Assembly (NCBI GenBank): GCA_040902585.1
Contig: JBBDXA010000131.1
Location: 1 to 27,935, forward strand
DNA from: JBBDXA01 sp040902585
GTDB lineage: Bacteria > Planctomycetota > Phycisphaerae > Phycisphaerales > Phycisphaeraceae
Length of the DNA: 27,935 nt
Direction of reading: 5' to 3'
Shown: positions 14,000-22,248 of the stretch, piece by piece
How the letters are laid out: every line of letters begins with the position of its first letter
Position numbering within the stretch: position 1 is the first letter of the stretch
The notes under the pieces: generated by a model
The model's database searches: none
Told to the model about the DNA's origin: nothing
The model's input: the letters and a program-made list of their open reading frames with translations, nothing else
Made by a program: the position numbers and the translations under genes

Positions 14000-14719
14000 A
14001 TGACCACTCTTTCTCACCATCCCGTCCGCCGATTCTTCGAAGGCGTGCGGCTGCTGCTGCGACCGGTGCCTGATGAAGCGTACGGGACCGTGAGCTCCAT
14101 CGCCGGTCCCGGGCCGCGTCTGCGCGTGCTGGGCATGTACATCGCCTTGGGCGGATTCATCTACGGCGCGGTCATGGGCGCCTACGGCGGCTTCGCAGGC
14201 GAGCGCATGCTCCAGGTTTTCTTCTCGGCGATCAAGGTGCCCCTGCTCATCATGGCATCCTTCGCCCTGACGCTGCCCAGCTTCTTTGTACTGAACACGT
14301 TGTTAGGCCTGCGGTCCGACTTTCCCCAGGCCCTGCGCGCTTTGGTGGCGACACAGGCCACCGTCGCGATCCTGCTGGCGGCGCTCGCACCCTACACCGC
14401 CGTCTGGTACTTCTCCAACGGCACGTACCACAACGCCACGCTATTCAACGGCCTGATGTTCGCCATCGCCTGCTTCGCATCGCAGTGGCCGCTGCGCAGG
14501 CGATATCAGCCGCTCATCGCCCGCAACGGGCGGCATAAGAAGATGCTCATCGCCTGGCTGGTGCTGTATGTCTTCGTGGCGATTCAGATGGCGTGGATCC
14601 TGCGGCCGTTCATCGGCGACCCCGAGCGGCCGACGACTTTCTTCCGCGAAGAGACCTGGGGCAACGCGTACCTGGTCATCGGTGAGATCATCTGGCGGGC
14701 GATCAGCGGCTTCTTCTAA
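14000..14719 (+). CDS. multi-pass membrane protein, paralogue 2, short basic linker
   Basis: The 239-residue protein shares the arrangement and key blocks of the gene before it: GGFIYGAVMGAYGG, IKVPLLIMASFALTLPS, and the closing IQMAWILRPFIGDPERP. The acidic linker of its neighbour is missing. Instead a short basic stretch, WPLRRRYQPLIARNGRHKK, joins the fourth and fifth hydrophobic segments. The 66-base gap from the first gene and the same strand suggest one operon. Function is unknown; conservation of the VLRPFIG/ILRPFIG block suggests it is structurally or functionally important. No strong ribosome site is visible before the ATG. A hairpin shared with the convergent gene follows directly after its stop. 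Confidence 0.7.
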   Translation: MTTLSHHPVRRFFEGVRLLLRPVPDEAYGTVSSIAGPGPRLRVLGMYIALGGFIYGAVMGAYGGFAGERMLQVFFSAIKVPLLIMASFALTLPSFFVLNTLLGLRSDFPQALRALVATQATVAILLAALAPYTAVWYFSNGTYHNATLFNGLMFAIACFASQWPLRRRYQPLIARNGRHKKMLIAWLVLYVFVAIQMAWILRPFIGDPERPTTFFREETWGNAYLVIGEIIWRAISGFF

Positions 14720-14723
14720 AGGG

Positions 14724-14749
14724 AAAAAGCACCGCGCGGCGCGGTGCTT
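14724..14749 (-). terminator. terminator between convergent genes
   Basis: AAGCACCGCG and CGCGGTGCTT make a ten-pair stem with a three-base loop. On the minus strand it is followed by a run of five T, so it serves the PEP-CTERM gene ending at 14787. In the plus direction it lies right after the membrane protein stop but lacks a good T-run. Confidence 0.75.
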
Positions 14750-14786
14750 CCTTGATTCAATCCGATCGTTCTCGAAGCTGTCTTCT

Positions 14787-15905
14787 TCAGGCAGAGATGC
14801 GAACGGCATCGGCGGAGCTTTCGCCGCGTTTTCGATTGTCAGACCGCCGGCGCGCCAGCAGGCCCACGGCACCGAACAGCAACAGGGCCGTGGCAGGCTC
14901 GGGCACGGGCACCGCGCCGACCAGCGCCAGGTCGCGGGTGATATTCACCGCGCCGTTGGTCAGTTGTATGGTGAGACTACCTTCGGTAAAGGTGGTGCCC
15001 AATCGCGCGGCCGTGAGCAGCGCGTAGGAGCCGGTCTCCAGCTTGCTGCTGCGAATGGTGAAGTAGAGATCGCCGGTGACCGGATCGATCGCGATGGAGT
15101 CCACCAGGTTGGCGCCGAAGTCAGCGAGCGGTGTTTCGCCGCCCGCGCCGATCGCGCCGGTGACGGTATTGAAATCCGTCTCGAAGAGCTCAAAGCCGCC
15201 GACATCATTCGTGACGCCGTAAACAATGCGGTTGCCGGTAATCGGGTCCAGTGCCATCTGCCCGATCCCCAGTCCCGCGCCGGGAATGAGAAACCCTTGG
15301 GCGGCACCCGTGGTGGTGTCCATCGACGCGAGATCGAAAGCACCGTTGCGGGCGGCGGTGAGAAGATACTTCCCATCCAGGCTGAGCGTGAGGTGATCCG
15401 ATCCGCGATCGCTGGTGGTAATCCCGAATGTGCCGAGGTTGATCGCGGCGTTGAATCCACCGATGCCGTCGGGGGTGAACTTCTGGACCGTACCATTGCC
15501 GCCGGCGTAGCTCACGTAGACGGTCCCGTCGAAGGCGACGGCGATGTCGCGAATGTTGCCCGTGCCCGTAAGCTGGGCATTGCCGATGATCGACGTGGAC
15601 ATGGTTTCGCCATGGGCGATGAAGTCAATGGACCGTGCTCCGGCGGTGTTGTTGGCGATGAAAACATTTCCCTGCGTAGAGAAGACGCCGCCGACGGCAT
15701 CGGCTGCGCCGAAGTTGATGTCGGAGATGACCGCGTTGCCGCGAATCTGGATCAGTCGATCGAGGTTGGTTGTCGTGGCGACGAGGTCGCCCTCCTGCAC
15801 CGGCTGGTTGAAGGTGACCGCGTGAGTCGTGGCCGCGACTGATAGCGCGATGAGCGAGACCGCAGCCAGGACGAACATTCGATGGATCGAGCGAGACGTT
15901 TGCAT
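14787..15905 (-). CDS. PEP-CTERM protein with propeller-like repeats
   Basis: The 372-residue product starts with a signal peptide (MQTSRSIHRMFVLAAVSLIA, then TTHAVTF). The body is built of short strand-rich repeats, such as ISDINFGAADAVGGVFSTQG, DIAVAFDGTVYVSYAGGNG, GIGQMALDPITGNRIVYGV and DSIAIDPVTGDLYFTI. This looks like a beta-propeller of the NHL/SMP-30 type. It ends with the sorting signal PVPEPATALLLFGAVGLL plus ARRR. Unusually, about 17 more residues follow the arginines (SDNRKRGESSADAVRISA), whereas these tails normally end within a few residues. The ATG at 15905 has TTGGAG about eight bases upstream and was preferred over an upstream ATG at 16019. A shared terminator lies downstream. 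An export and cell-surface role is inferred from the tail. Confidence 0.82.
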   Translation of the reverse strand: MQTSRSIHRMFVLAAVSLIALSVAATTHAVTFNQPVQEGDLVATTTNLDRLIQIRGNAVISDINFGAADAVGGVFSTQGNVFIANNTAGARSIDFIAHGETMSTSIIGNAQLTGTGNIRDIAVAFDGTVYVSYAGGNGTVQKFTPDGIGGFNAAINLGTFGITTSDRGSDHLTLSLDGKYLLTAARNGAFDLASMDTTTGAAQGFLIPGAGLGIGQMALDPITGNRIVYGVTNDVGGFELFETDFNTVTGAIGAGGETPLADFGANLVDSIAIDPVTGDLYFTIRSSKLETGSYALLTAARLGTTFTEGSLTIQLTNGAVNITRDLALVGAVPVPEPATALLLFGAVGLLARRRSDNRKRGESSADAVRISA

Positions 15906-16184
15906 GTCAAATTCTCCAACGGTTAAGGAATTGGGACGGGAAGGCAGAGGACAGAGAACGCGAGATGATTGAAAACCCCACCAGGCGGCGGAATCAATCA
16001 GGCCGATATTCACAAGCATGTAGTGTAGCAGTTCCTTTGTTGATCCAAAGGAGTAAATGGCGTCCCGTTGCCGAGAAAAGAATCGAAAGCGGAAGAGTGG
16101 AGGCGGTAACGCGGGGCGTTCGCCGGGATGCGCGAATGCGGATTTTCAAAGGTGCATTACACAAACGGCGCGCCGCAGAAGCTA

Positions 16185-16676
16185 TCAGCGGATTGTTCTG
16201 AGCAGCGGCGTTTTTGATGACATCGACTGGCGAACCCGCTGTGCGTACGGTTCCCACAAGCACTGGTAGGCCGGATGCCGACGGCGCGGAGGCGCGACAG
16301 CGAGCAGATCCGCAAGCACCGCATCGGGGTTCTCCCCGCTGGCGACGCGATGGCAACCGATGATGCACGCGGTGCGGTCCAGCCCCTGCTGACAGTGGAC
16401 CCAGACAGGCTCATGGCGAACCGTATGGTCACGGATGATCGCCACCGCGCGAGCCACCTCTTCACTCGTCGGGACGCCGGTGATCGGCACATGATGCTGC
16501 GCAAGCGCTGCAATATGAAACGATTCGAATCGCGGCGTGAGCGTGATCAATACGCGCACGCCATAGTCCTGAATCATCTGATCGACGACCGCGCGCAGCC
16601 GCCCCAGAACGGAAGGATGTTCGCTTCCGACCAGCAAGCCATCGCACATGACGTAGTGAAAGAATCGATCGAGCAT
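16185..16676 (-). CDS. Cys-X5-Arg protein phosphatase (DSP/PTP-like)
   Basis: The 163-residue protein has the signature HCQQGLDRT with Cys95 and Arg101, the catalytic pair of tyrosine/dual-specificity phosphatases. The N-terminal part, FHYVMCDGLLVGSEHPS and VRVLITLTPRFES, also fits small dual-specificity phosphatases. The loop where the general acid Asp normally occurs reads VPITGVPTSEE and has no Asp, so activity may be reduced or use another residue. No signal peptide is seen, which makes it cytoplasmic. Substrate could be a phosphoprotein or a small phosphorylated molecule. GGGAG sits five bases before the ATG. It is 71 bases downstream of the HEAT gene on the same strand and may belong to the prepilin cluster. 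Confidence 0.78.
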   Translation of the reverse strand: MLDRFFHYVMCDGLLVGSEHPSVLGRLRAVVDQMIQDYGVRVLITLTPRFESFHIAALAQHHVPITGVPTSEEVARAVAIIRDHTVRHEPVWVHCQQGLDRTACIIGCHRVASGENPDAVLADLLAVAPPRRRHPAYQCLWEPYAQRVRQSMSSKTPLLRTIR

Positions 16677-16747
16677 CCGTGCTCCCGTTCGATGAGTTGA
16701 CCTTCCTGAAATCCCAATGCTCGCAGCGCGAGGGATTCATCGCGGTG

Positions 16748-17380
16748 TCACATGAACCGATTCCGTTGAAGGTACTTGCGAATCTCCTCGATCACCTCGC
16801 GCTGCTCCTGCGGCGGGCGGCCGGAGTCGTACATGAAGCCCACCTTGGTCACATTCTTGATGCCGGTGATGGCCCAGCCGCGCACGAAGGCATCTTCGTC
16901 ACTCAAAGCGCGGAACATGGTGGGAACGGTGGAGCGGTCGGCCCGCCGCGCCAGGCCTTGGGCGGCCCCGGCGCGCACATCAGGATCGCGCTCACTCGTC
17001 ACGACGGCGACCAGGCGGGCGGCGTCGAACTCCGGATACTCTCCCAGGGCCGCCAGCGCTTCGCGGCGAACGAGCGGTGACTGCGCAGCGGTGGAAAGAT
17101 TCACCAGGCTGCTCATGTTCTCGCGATCGCGGTTGCCGGCCATCGACTGAATCGCCATCACCGCGACGCGCGGGTCCGGATCGACCGTCATACTGCGAAG
17201 GAGCGATCGGGCGCGCTGGGTGTTCTGCCCGCGCAGGTCTTCCAGGGCCTGCATGCGCTGGACCGGGTCTTCTGAATCCAGCGAATAGCCCGCACCGGAA
17301 GGCCACATGCGCCAGACGATGAGGACAGCCGCCAGGGCGCAGAGCGTGACGGTGATGATCTTCTGCTTCTTTTCGTCCAT
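16748..17380 (-). CDS. membrane-anchored HEAT-repeat protein in prepilin operon
   Basis: The 210-residue product begins MDEKKQKIITVTLCALAAVL, a short cytoplasmic start followed by one membrane helix. It then has HEAT-like repeats: DPDPRVAVMAIQSMAGNRDR, SPLVRREALAALGEYPEFD, DPDVRAGAAQGLARRADRS and DEDAFVRGWAITGI. It is thus a single-pass anchored scaffold, probably with the repeats outside the cytoplasm. Its ATG follows the stop of the prepilin-like gene by three bases, so translation is very likely coupled. This links it to the pseudopilin system by context, for example as a binding partner. No enzymatic motif is visible. Confidence 0.72.
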   Translation of the reverse strand: MDEKKQKIITVTLCALAAVLIVWRMWPSGAGYSLDSEDPVQRMQALEDLRGQNTQRARSLLRSMTVDPDPRVAVMAIQSMAGNRDRENMSSLVNLSTAAQSPLVRREALAALGEYPEFDAARLVAVVTSERDPDVRAGAAQGLARRADRSTVPTMFRALSDEDAFVRGWAITGIKNVTKVGFMYDSGRPPQEQREVIEEIRKYLQRNRFM

Positions 17381-17383
17381 TAT

Positions 17384-18382
17384 TCAGTTCGGGTACCAGA
17401 AGGGTTGAGTGGCGGCCATTTCGCCGCGTGCCATCAGTTGAATGTGGCCATCCACAAAGAGCACGTTGGCCTTGTTGAAGTGGCGCGGGGCGAACTGCTT
17501 GTTGAAGTCATCCAGGAACACGCCGTTGGCACCGACGCGCACGATGGTGCGGTTGTAGTCCATGAGCAGCACCTGGCTGCCGCGATGTTTCTTGTCGCTG
17601 ACCTGGTTGTTCATTCCGTAGGTGGCAGAGCCGATCTCGACAGGCGGATCGACGATGTTCTTGTGGGCGTTGCCGGTGAGTTGCATGACCTGTTCGCCCT
17701 TCCACTGCGTACCGGCTTCGCCGACGCAGACCCAGTGATCCGAGCCGCAACTGGTATCGCCCGGCGCGTCGATGGAATAGATGGTCGGGTGCGGGCCGAA
17801 GACGACGACGTACCCGCCGTCATCGTCGTAGCCCACGCCCATCTGGCCATCTGTGATCGGTCCACCCCAGGCGTTCTCGATCCAGCTCTGCCCCGATTCG
17901 CCGAAGGTGCCCATGTAGCCGCCCTGATAGACGCGGCAGAGCTGCGGGTCAGCCGCGAGCTGGCCGGCCTTGATGTCTTCGATCCAGGTGAAAGTCGTCG
18001 AGCCGCCCGAGACCTGCACGGAGTACACATCGCCCAGCGACGGCTCTTCGCCTTTGCCCAGGCTGGGACAGATCATCGCCTCCGCCGCCCCCTGCTTGCG
18101 GACGAACCCCGTCCAGGCACCGGCGTTGGGAAGGCGCGTGAACTCGTTCACCATCTTGTTGGCGGCTTTCATCGCAATGTGAATCTGATGCTGATTCGAC
18201 TGGCACTTGGCGCTGATCGCCGCCTCGCGACTCTTGCCCATCGAAGGCAGCAGCAGCGACAGCAGGATCAAGATGATGGCAATGACAGCCAGCATTTCAG
18301 GAACGGTAAACGCCCGCTGACTCTTCTTCTTTCCTTCTCCATGGTGCTTCAATGATGGAAGCGACTGCAACGTGTGCGCCAT
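17384..18382 (-). CDS. prepilin-like protein with H-X9-DG motif
   Basis: The 332-residue product carries a prepilin leader: a basic N-terminus (GEGKKKSQ), then RAFTVPEMLAVIAIILILLS. The predicted cleavage is between Ala and Phe, with Glu at position +5; Ala replaces the usual Gly and Pro occupies +4. Near the end, RHFNKANVLFVDGH fits the H-X9-DG pattern seen in many planctomycete prepilin-like proteins. Between these lies a large globular part (GGYMGTFGESGQSWIENAW, YSIDAPGDTSCGSDHW). It should be processed by prepilin peptidase and placed in a type II secretion-like or pilus-like assembly; no such machinery is in the window. GGAG lies seven bases before the ATG, and a promoter is seen at 18460-18487. 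The HEAT gene follows after three bases. Confidence 0.85.
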   Translation of the reverse strand: MAHTLQSLPSLKHHGEGKKKSQRAFTVPEMLAVIAIILILLSLLLPSMGKSREAAISAKCQSNQHQIHIAMKAANKMVNEFTRLPNAGAWTGFVRKQGAAEAMICPSLGKGEEPSLGDVYSVQVSGGSTTFTWIEDIKAGQLAADPQLCRVYQGGYMGTFGESGQSWIENAWGGPITDGQMGVGYDDDGGYVVVFGPHPTIYSIDAPGDTSCGSDHWVCVGEAGTQWKGEQVMQLTGNAHKNIVDPPVEIGSATYGMNNQVSDKKHRGSQVLLMDYNRTIVRVGANGVFLDDFNKQFAPRHFNKANVLFVDGHIQLMARGEMAATQPFWYPN

Positions 18383-18459
18383 GGTGTGTCTCCGGATTGC
18401 GGACCTTTGGGAACAGCGATCACGAATGTATCGCCTGAATTCCCGTTACAGATGCTTTC

Positions 18460-18487
18460 AGATTATCGAACGACCCGCCTGCGTCAA
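18460..18487 (-). promoter_or_regulatory. promoter of the prepilin cluster
   Basis: On the minus strand TTGACG (18487-18482) and TAATCT (18465-18460) are 16 bases apart. The predicted start of transcription near 18453 gives a leader of about 70 bases before the prepilin-like gene. The surrounding gap is AT-rich relative to the coding sequence. Confidence 0.45.
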
Positions 18488-18568
18488 ATGAGAATTCATC
18501 GAATCGTCAAACAATTGTTCAACCGTCAGATAGATATCGTTCCTCGAATAAATCGGGCGGGATTGCGA

Positions 18569-18596
18569 TTGGACCTATTGACTCAAGCGGTAGAAT
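18569..18596 (+). promoter_or_regulatory. promoter of the DsbD-N-like gene
   Basis: TAGAAT at 18591-18596 is preceded after 16 bases by TTGGAC (18569-18574), a weak -35. The -10 box is only eight bases from the ATG at 18605, so a leaderless message or use of the later ATG at 18632 is possible. Confidence 0.4.
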
Positions 18597-18604
18597 GACG
18601 GGCT

Positions 18605-19483
18605 ATGGTTCAACCCACGCGAGTACCGTTTATGAAAAGGTTCGCCACTCTCTTTGGCGTTGTGATGGTCTTCGGTCTGGCGGCAGCCGCTCCGACTCAG
18701 GCAGCCGACACAGGCGATTCGCAGATCAAGGCGACGCTGCTCGCCGATGCAGCTGCGATCCAGCCCGGCGCCGAGTTCACGCTCGGCGTGCGCATGAAGA
18801 TTCAGCCACACTGGCATACCTACTGGATCAGCCCCGGCGACTCGGGCGATGCCACCCGCATCAAGTTCACCGCTGACGGCATCGCCTTCGGCGAGATCCA
18901 GTGGCCCATCCCCTCACGCTTCGAAGGCGATGGCTTCGTCTCCTATGGCTACGAGAACGAAGTGCTGCTCATGATCCCCGCCAAGGCTTCAAAAGAACTC
19001 AAGGCCGGCGACCGCGTCACGATCCAGGCGGAGGTGAACTGGCTGGTCTGCCACGAGACGTGCGTCGAAGGCGGCGCGAAGCTTTCCATCACCCTGCCCA
19101 TCGAATCGAAGGCCGCCCCGGCCAACGAGAAACTCTTCGGCGACTGGCGCGGCAAGCTGCCCCTTGTAGGCGAAGCCGGCGCGGTGGCGAAGGTAACGCA
19201 GAACAAGGCCGCCGACGGTTCGCCCGTGCCTTCGTTGACGCTGACGTGGAAGGGCCCGGTCAAGGGCGTGGAGTGGTACCCCATCGCGGACAGCGCCCTG
19301 CTGCTGGATAAGATTGAAGTGAAACACGAAGGCGACCGCACGGTGATCACCTTCCGCTCGGAGATCTTCAAGCCGGAGAAGCTGCCGACGGGCATGATTG
19401 ACAGCGTGGTGGTGTTTACGGATGCCCAGGGCCGGCGCTGCGGAATAACCGTGCCGGTGGGCGTGTTGAAGGCAGAGAAGTAA
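18605..19483 (+). CDS. DsbD N-terminal-domain-like periplasmic protein
   Basis: The 292-residue product has a signal peptide (MKRFATLFGVVMVFGL, cleavage near APTQA). It carries the pattern of the N-terminal domain of DsbD/ScsB-type disulfide reductases: PHWHTYWISPGDSGDATRI, around residues 69-86, and VNWLVCHETCVEGG with Cys149 and Cys153. In DsbD these two cysteines pass electrons to periplasmic partners. The membrane and C-terminal thioredoxin domains of DsbD are missing, so it must receive electrons from another protein or have a different role. The start may be 18605 or 18632; only the second looks like a normal signal peptide start, while the first fits the nearby -10 box. A small thioredoxin-like gene follows on the same strand. 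Confidence 0.75.
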   Translation: MVQPTRVPFMKRFATLFGVVMVFGLAAAAPTQAADTGDSQIKATLLADAAAIQPGAEFTLGVRMKIQPHWHTYWISPGDSGDATRIKFTADGIAFGEIQWPIPSRFEGDGFVSYGYENEVLLMIPAKASKELKAGDRVTIQAEVNWLVCHETCVEGGAKLSITLPIESKAAPANEKLFGDWRGKLPLVGEAGAVAKVTQNKAADGSPVPSLTLTWKGPVKGVEWYPIADSALLLDKIEVKHEGDRTVITFRSEIFKPEKLPTGMIDSVVVFTDAQGRRCGITVPVGVLKAEK

Positions 19484-19631
19484 CTCCGTCGCCTCCGCAA
19501 TCAATAGGATATTGTCCGATCTGCCTGCTTAGGCTCTAATGAATCAAACAACCCCGCCCGCACCGAGTCATCGAATGACGGCGTGTGCCGTCAGAGACCG
19601 GGCGCGGGCAAACCCATGGAGGTTCCCAGTT

Positions 19632-20180
19632 ATGAAACGAGCAATGACCTTTTCCGCCGCCCTGCTTGCTGTTGCCGCGATCGCCATCGCCGCCGATTCT
19701 GCCGACTCCGGCCTGAAGAAGGGTGACAGCGTCGCCGCCTTCAACGTGAAGGACATCACCGGCCCCAGCGCCGGTAAGTCGCTGTGCTACCGCTGCCAGT
19801 ACGGCGGCAACCCGGTCGCCTGTATCTTCACCCGCACGATCAACGATGACGTCGCGGCCCTCGTGAAGGAAATCGACTCCGCAGTTGACGCCAGCGGCAA
19901 GAAGATGAAGGCCTTCGTCGTCCTCCTCACTGATGACGCCGACGCCGGCGCCAAGCAGCTCAAGGACCTCGCCGAGGCCAAGGGCATCAAGCACACGCCG
20001 CTGACCGTGTTCGACGGCAACTCCGGCCCCAGCCCCTACAAGATCAACAAGGACGCGGAAGTCACCGTCCTCATGTGGAACAAGATGAAACTGACGGTGA
20101 ACAACGGCTTCGCCAAAGGCGAGCTGAAGGCTGACGCCGCCAAGACCATCGCCGGCCAGACCAGCGAAATCCTGAAGTGA
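19632..20180 (+). CDS. secreted thioredoxin-like protein with CxxC
   Basis: The 182-residue product has a signal peptide (MKRAMTFSAALLAVAAIAIA, then ADSADSG). It then reads like a thioredoxin/AhpC-fold protein: KKGDSVAAFNVKDITGP, the cysteine pair C52xxC55 (SLCYRCQYGG), another Cys64, and the strand KAFVVLLTDD. The CYRCQYGGNPVACIF arrangement differs from the classical WCGPC site, so its redox potential and partner are unknown. An open frame runs back to 19539, but GGAGG nine bases before the ATG at 19632 decides this start. It lies 148 bases after the DsbD-N-like gene and has its own terminator. A thiol exchange pairing with that neighbour is an inference from context. Confidence 0.72.
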   Translation: MKRAMTFSAALLAVAAIAIAADSADSGLKKGDSVAAFNVKDITGPSAGKSLCYRCQYGGNPVACIFTRTINDDVAALVKEIDSAVDASGKKMKAFVVLLTDDADAGAKQLKDLAEAKGIKHTPLTVFDGNSGPSPYKINKDAEVTVLMWNKMKLTVNNGFAKGELKADAAKTIAGQTSEILK

Positions 20181-20204
20181 TTCTGTTCGACTTCGACATA
20201 CACT

Positions 20205-20238
20205 GCCCGCTTCCCGACACGGAGGCGGGCGGTTTTTT
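20205..20238 (+). terminator. Rho-independent terminator after thioredoxin-like gene
   Basis: GCCCGC (20205-20210) pairs with GCGGGC (20225-20230), extended by a T-G wobble and TCC/GGA, for about ten pairs in all. GG and six T residues follow. It is 24 bases after the stop codon. Confidence 0.85.
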
Positions 20239-20262
20239 AGGTTCTGGAATTGCATTGGACCC

Positions 20263-20320
20263 CAAGCCCGATGGCGAGGCTCGGCTCAAGCCCGATGGCG
20301 AGGCTCGGCGAGCCGTCGGG
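20263..20320 (+). repeat. 24-base tandem repeat with terminal hairpin
   Basis: Two direct copies of a 24-base unit run from 20263 to 20286 and from 20287 to 20310, identical except for the last base. The second copy can pair with the bases just after it: CCCGATGGC with GCCGTCGGG, nine pairs including one wobble. The hairpin ends eight bases before the ribosome site of the cytochrome gene, so it could affect that gene's translation. Confidence 0.75.
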
Positions 20321-20340
20321 GTATCGCGGAGAACTGACAC

Positions 20341-22215
20341 GTGAAACAGCAGCGAGCATTGACGACCCTTGCATATATCGCAGCATTGCTGCTGCTGCTC
20401 ACCGCCGCGCCCGCCTCCGGCTCCCCCGGTTCCAGCCTGATGGATATCTCCGCCGATGGCGTTCTCCTCGCCTGCTCCAATCGTGACAGCGGCACCGTCA
20501 CCTTCATCGACCTCAAGAAAAACCAGAAGACGCACGAAGTCAAAGTCGGCCACAAGCCCGAGGGCGTCACCTTCCTCGGCAACTCGCACACGCTGGCCGT
20601 CGCCGTTTACTTCGATGACAAGATCGCCTTCGTCGATGGCGACAAAGGCACCGTCACCGGCGAAACCGAAGTCTTCGATGAACCCTACGGCGTCGCCGCC
20701 ACGAAGGACGGCACCAAGCTCTACGTGACCCTCACCTACCCTTCGCAGCTCGTCGAGATCGATGTCGCCTCAAAGAAAGTCACGCGCACCATCGACGCCG
20801 GCTCCTACCTGCGCGGCCTGGCCCTCTCCCACGACAACAAAACCGCCTTCGTCACCGAGTACTACTCCTCGCGCGTCCTCGCCATCGATTTAATCAACGG
20901 TCAAGTCAAAGACCAATGGCCCGCCCCGCCCGCGGACAACATCTGCCGGCAGATCATCGTCCACCCCAAACGCGACAAGGCGTACATCACGCACATGCGC
21001 TCAGCGGTGACCAACCCGCACGGCGAAGGCTCCATCTTCCCCTACGTGAGCGTCCTGACCACCAGCCCCGCCAAAGACGCGAGTGATAAACGCCGGAATC
21101 GCCTGCCGATGGATTCGTTCATCAGCGTGCGCGTCACCGCCAACCCGTGGGACTGCGACATCACACCCGATGGCAGGAAGTTCTTCGTCATCTTCAGCGG
21201 CACGAACGATCTGTTCGCCTGCGATGTGATCGACGATGACTACCGCGAGCTGGTCTACTCCGGCTCCGTGCAACTGGGCAACAACCCCAGGGCGATTCGC
21301 GTCGCGCCCAATGGCCTGACGTTTTACGTGTACAACGCGCTGGACTTTGAAGTGGTGGCGTATGACGTGAAATCCCTGCGCAGGATCGGCGCGATGAGCG
21401 TGTGTGACAATCCTATGAGCGAAGAATTGCTGCTGGGCAAGCGGCTTTTCTACACCGCCCTTCAGCCGATGGCCAGCCGCAAGTGGATCTCGTGTTCGAG
21501 CTGTCACATCGATGGTGAAACCGACGGCCGCACGTGGCACAACCCCGAAGGCCTGCGCAACACGCCCGCGCTCTTCGGCATGGCGTGGACCCATCCGCTG
21601 CATTGGTCAGCCGACCGCGACGAGACGCAGGACTTCGAACACACCATCCGAGGCCAGCTCATGCAGGGCAGCGGCCTGGTCCGCGGCCGCATCTACAAAG
21701 ACCTCGATCAACCCAACAAAGGCCTCTCCAAAGAGCTCGACGCCCTCTCCGCTTACTCCAACTCGCACACCTTCTTCCCGCTCAGCCCGCATGCGAAGAA
21801 AGGCCTGAGCGATGCAGCCCAGCGCGGCAAGTCGCTCTTCTTCTCGAAGGAAACGCAGTGCGCGACCTGTCACAAGGGGCCTTACTTCACTGATTCGATG
21901 CCTGCCGCGTCGCTGAGCGCGATCGTGCGCCATGACGTCGGCACCGGCAAGGATGACGCGAGCGAAAAGATGGGCCCTGCCTACGACACACCTTCGCTCC
22001 TGGGCATCTACCGCACCGCGCCCTACCTGCATCACGGCAAAGCGAACACGCTCGAAGAAGTACTCACCACTTCGAATAAAGGCGATCGCCACGGCAAGAC
22101 CAGTCACCTTTCCAAGTCTCAAATCACGGACCTGGTCGAGTTCCTCAAAGCGTTGCCTTACGAAGATCCCGTACCCGCGGCGATCAAGGCGGGCATGGAG
22201 AAGGTCGAACGCTGA
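20341..22215 (+). CDS. beta-propeller/di-heme cytochrome c protein
   Basis: The 624-residue product begins at a GTG with GGAG about nine bases upstream and carries a signal peptide (MKQQRALTTLAYIAALL, cleavage near PASG). The first half is a YVTN-type propeller, with HKPEGVTFLGNSHTLAVAVY, PYGVAATKDGTKLYVTLTYP and LRGLALSHDNKTAFVTEYY. The second half has two heme c sites, C385xxC388H389 (SCSSCHIDGE) and C507xxC510H511 (CATCHKGPYF). Sequences such as YDTPSLLGIYRTAPYLHHGK are typical of the di-heme cytochrome c peroxidase/MauG-like group. It should be periplasmic and either reduce peroxide or oxidise a substrate or partner protein. It may be fed by thiol proteins coded just upstream, since heme attachment needs reduced CxxCH cysteines. 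That link is context only. Confidence 0.82.
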   Translation: MKQQRALTTLAYIAALLLLLTAAPASGSPGSSLMDISADGVLLACSNRDSGTVTFIDLKKNQKTHEVKVGHKPEGVTFLGNSHTLAVAVYFDDKIAFVDGDKGTVTGETEVFDEPYGVAATKDGTKLYVTLTYPSQLVEIDVASKKVTRTIDAGSYLRGLALSHDNKTAFVTEYYSSRVLAIDLINGQVKDQWPAPPADNICRQIIVHPKRDKAYITHMRSAVTNPHGEGSIFPYVSVLTTSPAKDASDKRRNRLPMDSFISVRVTANPWDCDITPDGRKFFVIFSGTNDLFACDVIDDDYRELVYSGSVQLGNNPRAIRVAPNGLTFYVYNALDFEVVAYDVKSLRRIGAMSVCDNPMSEELLLGKRLFYTALQPMASRKWISCSSCHIDGETDGRTWHNPEGLRNTPALFGMAWTHPLHWSADRDETQDFEHTIRGQLMQGSGLVRGRIYKDLDQPNKGLSKELDALSAYSNSHTFFPLSPHAKKGLSDAAQRGKSLFFSKETQCATCHKGPYFTDSMPAASLSAIVRHDVGTGKDDASEKMGPAYDTPSLLGIYRTAPYLHHGKANTLEEVLTTSNKGDRHGKTSHLSKSQITDLVEFLKALPYEDPVPAAIKAGMEKVER

Positions 22216-22248
22216 AGAACGCCGGGCGGCAAAGGCGCGCCGAGGTCG

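Noticed and set aside
15965..16201. Plus-strand 78-codon frame in the gap before the second PEP-CTERM gene
   Set aside because: There is no ribosome site and no recognisable motif, and it overlaps the end of the phosphatase gene. It is probably chance.
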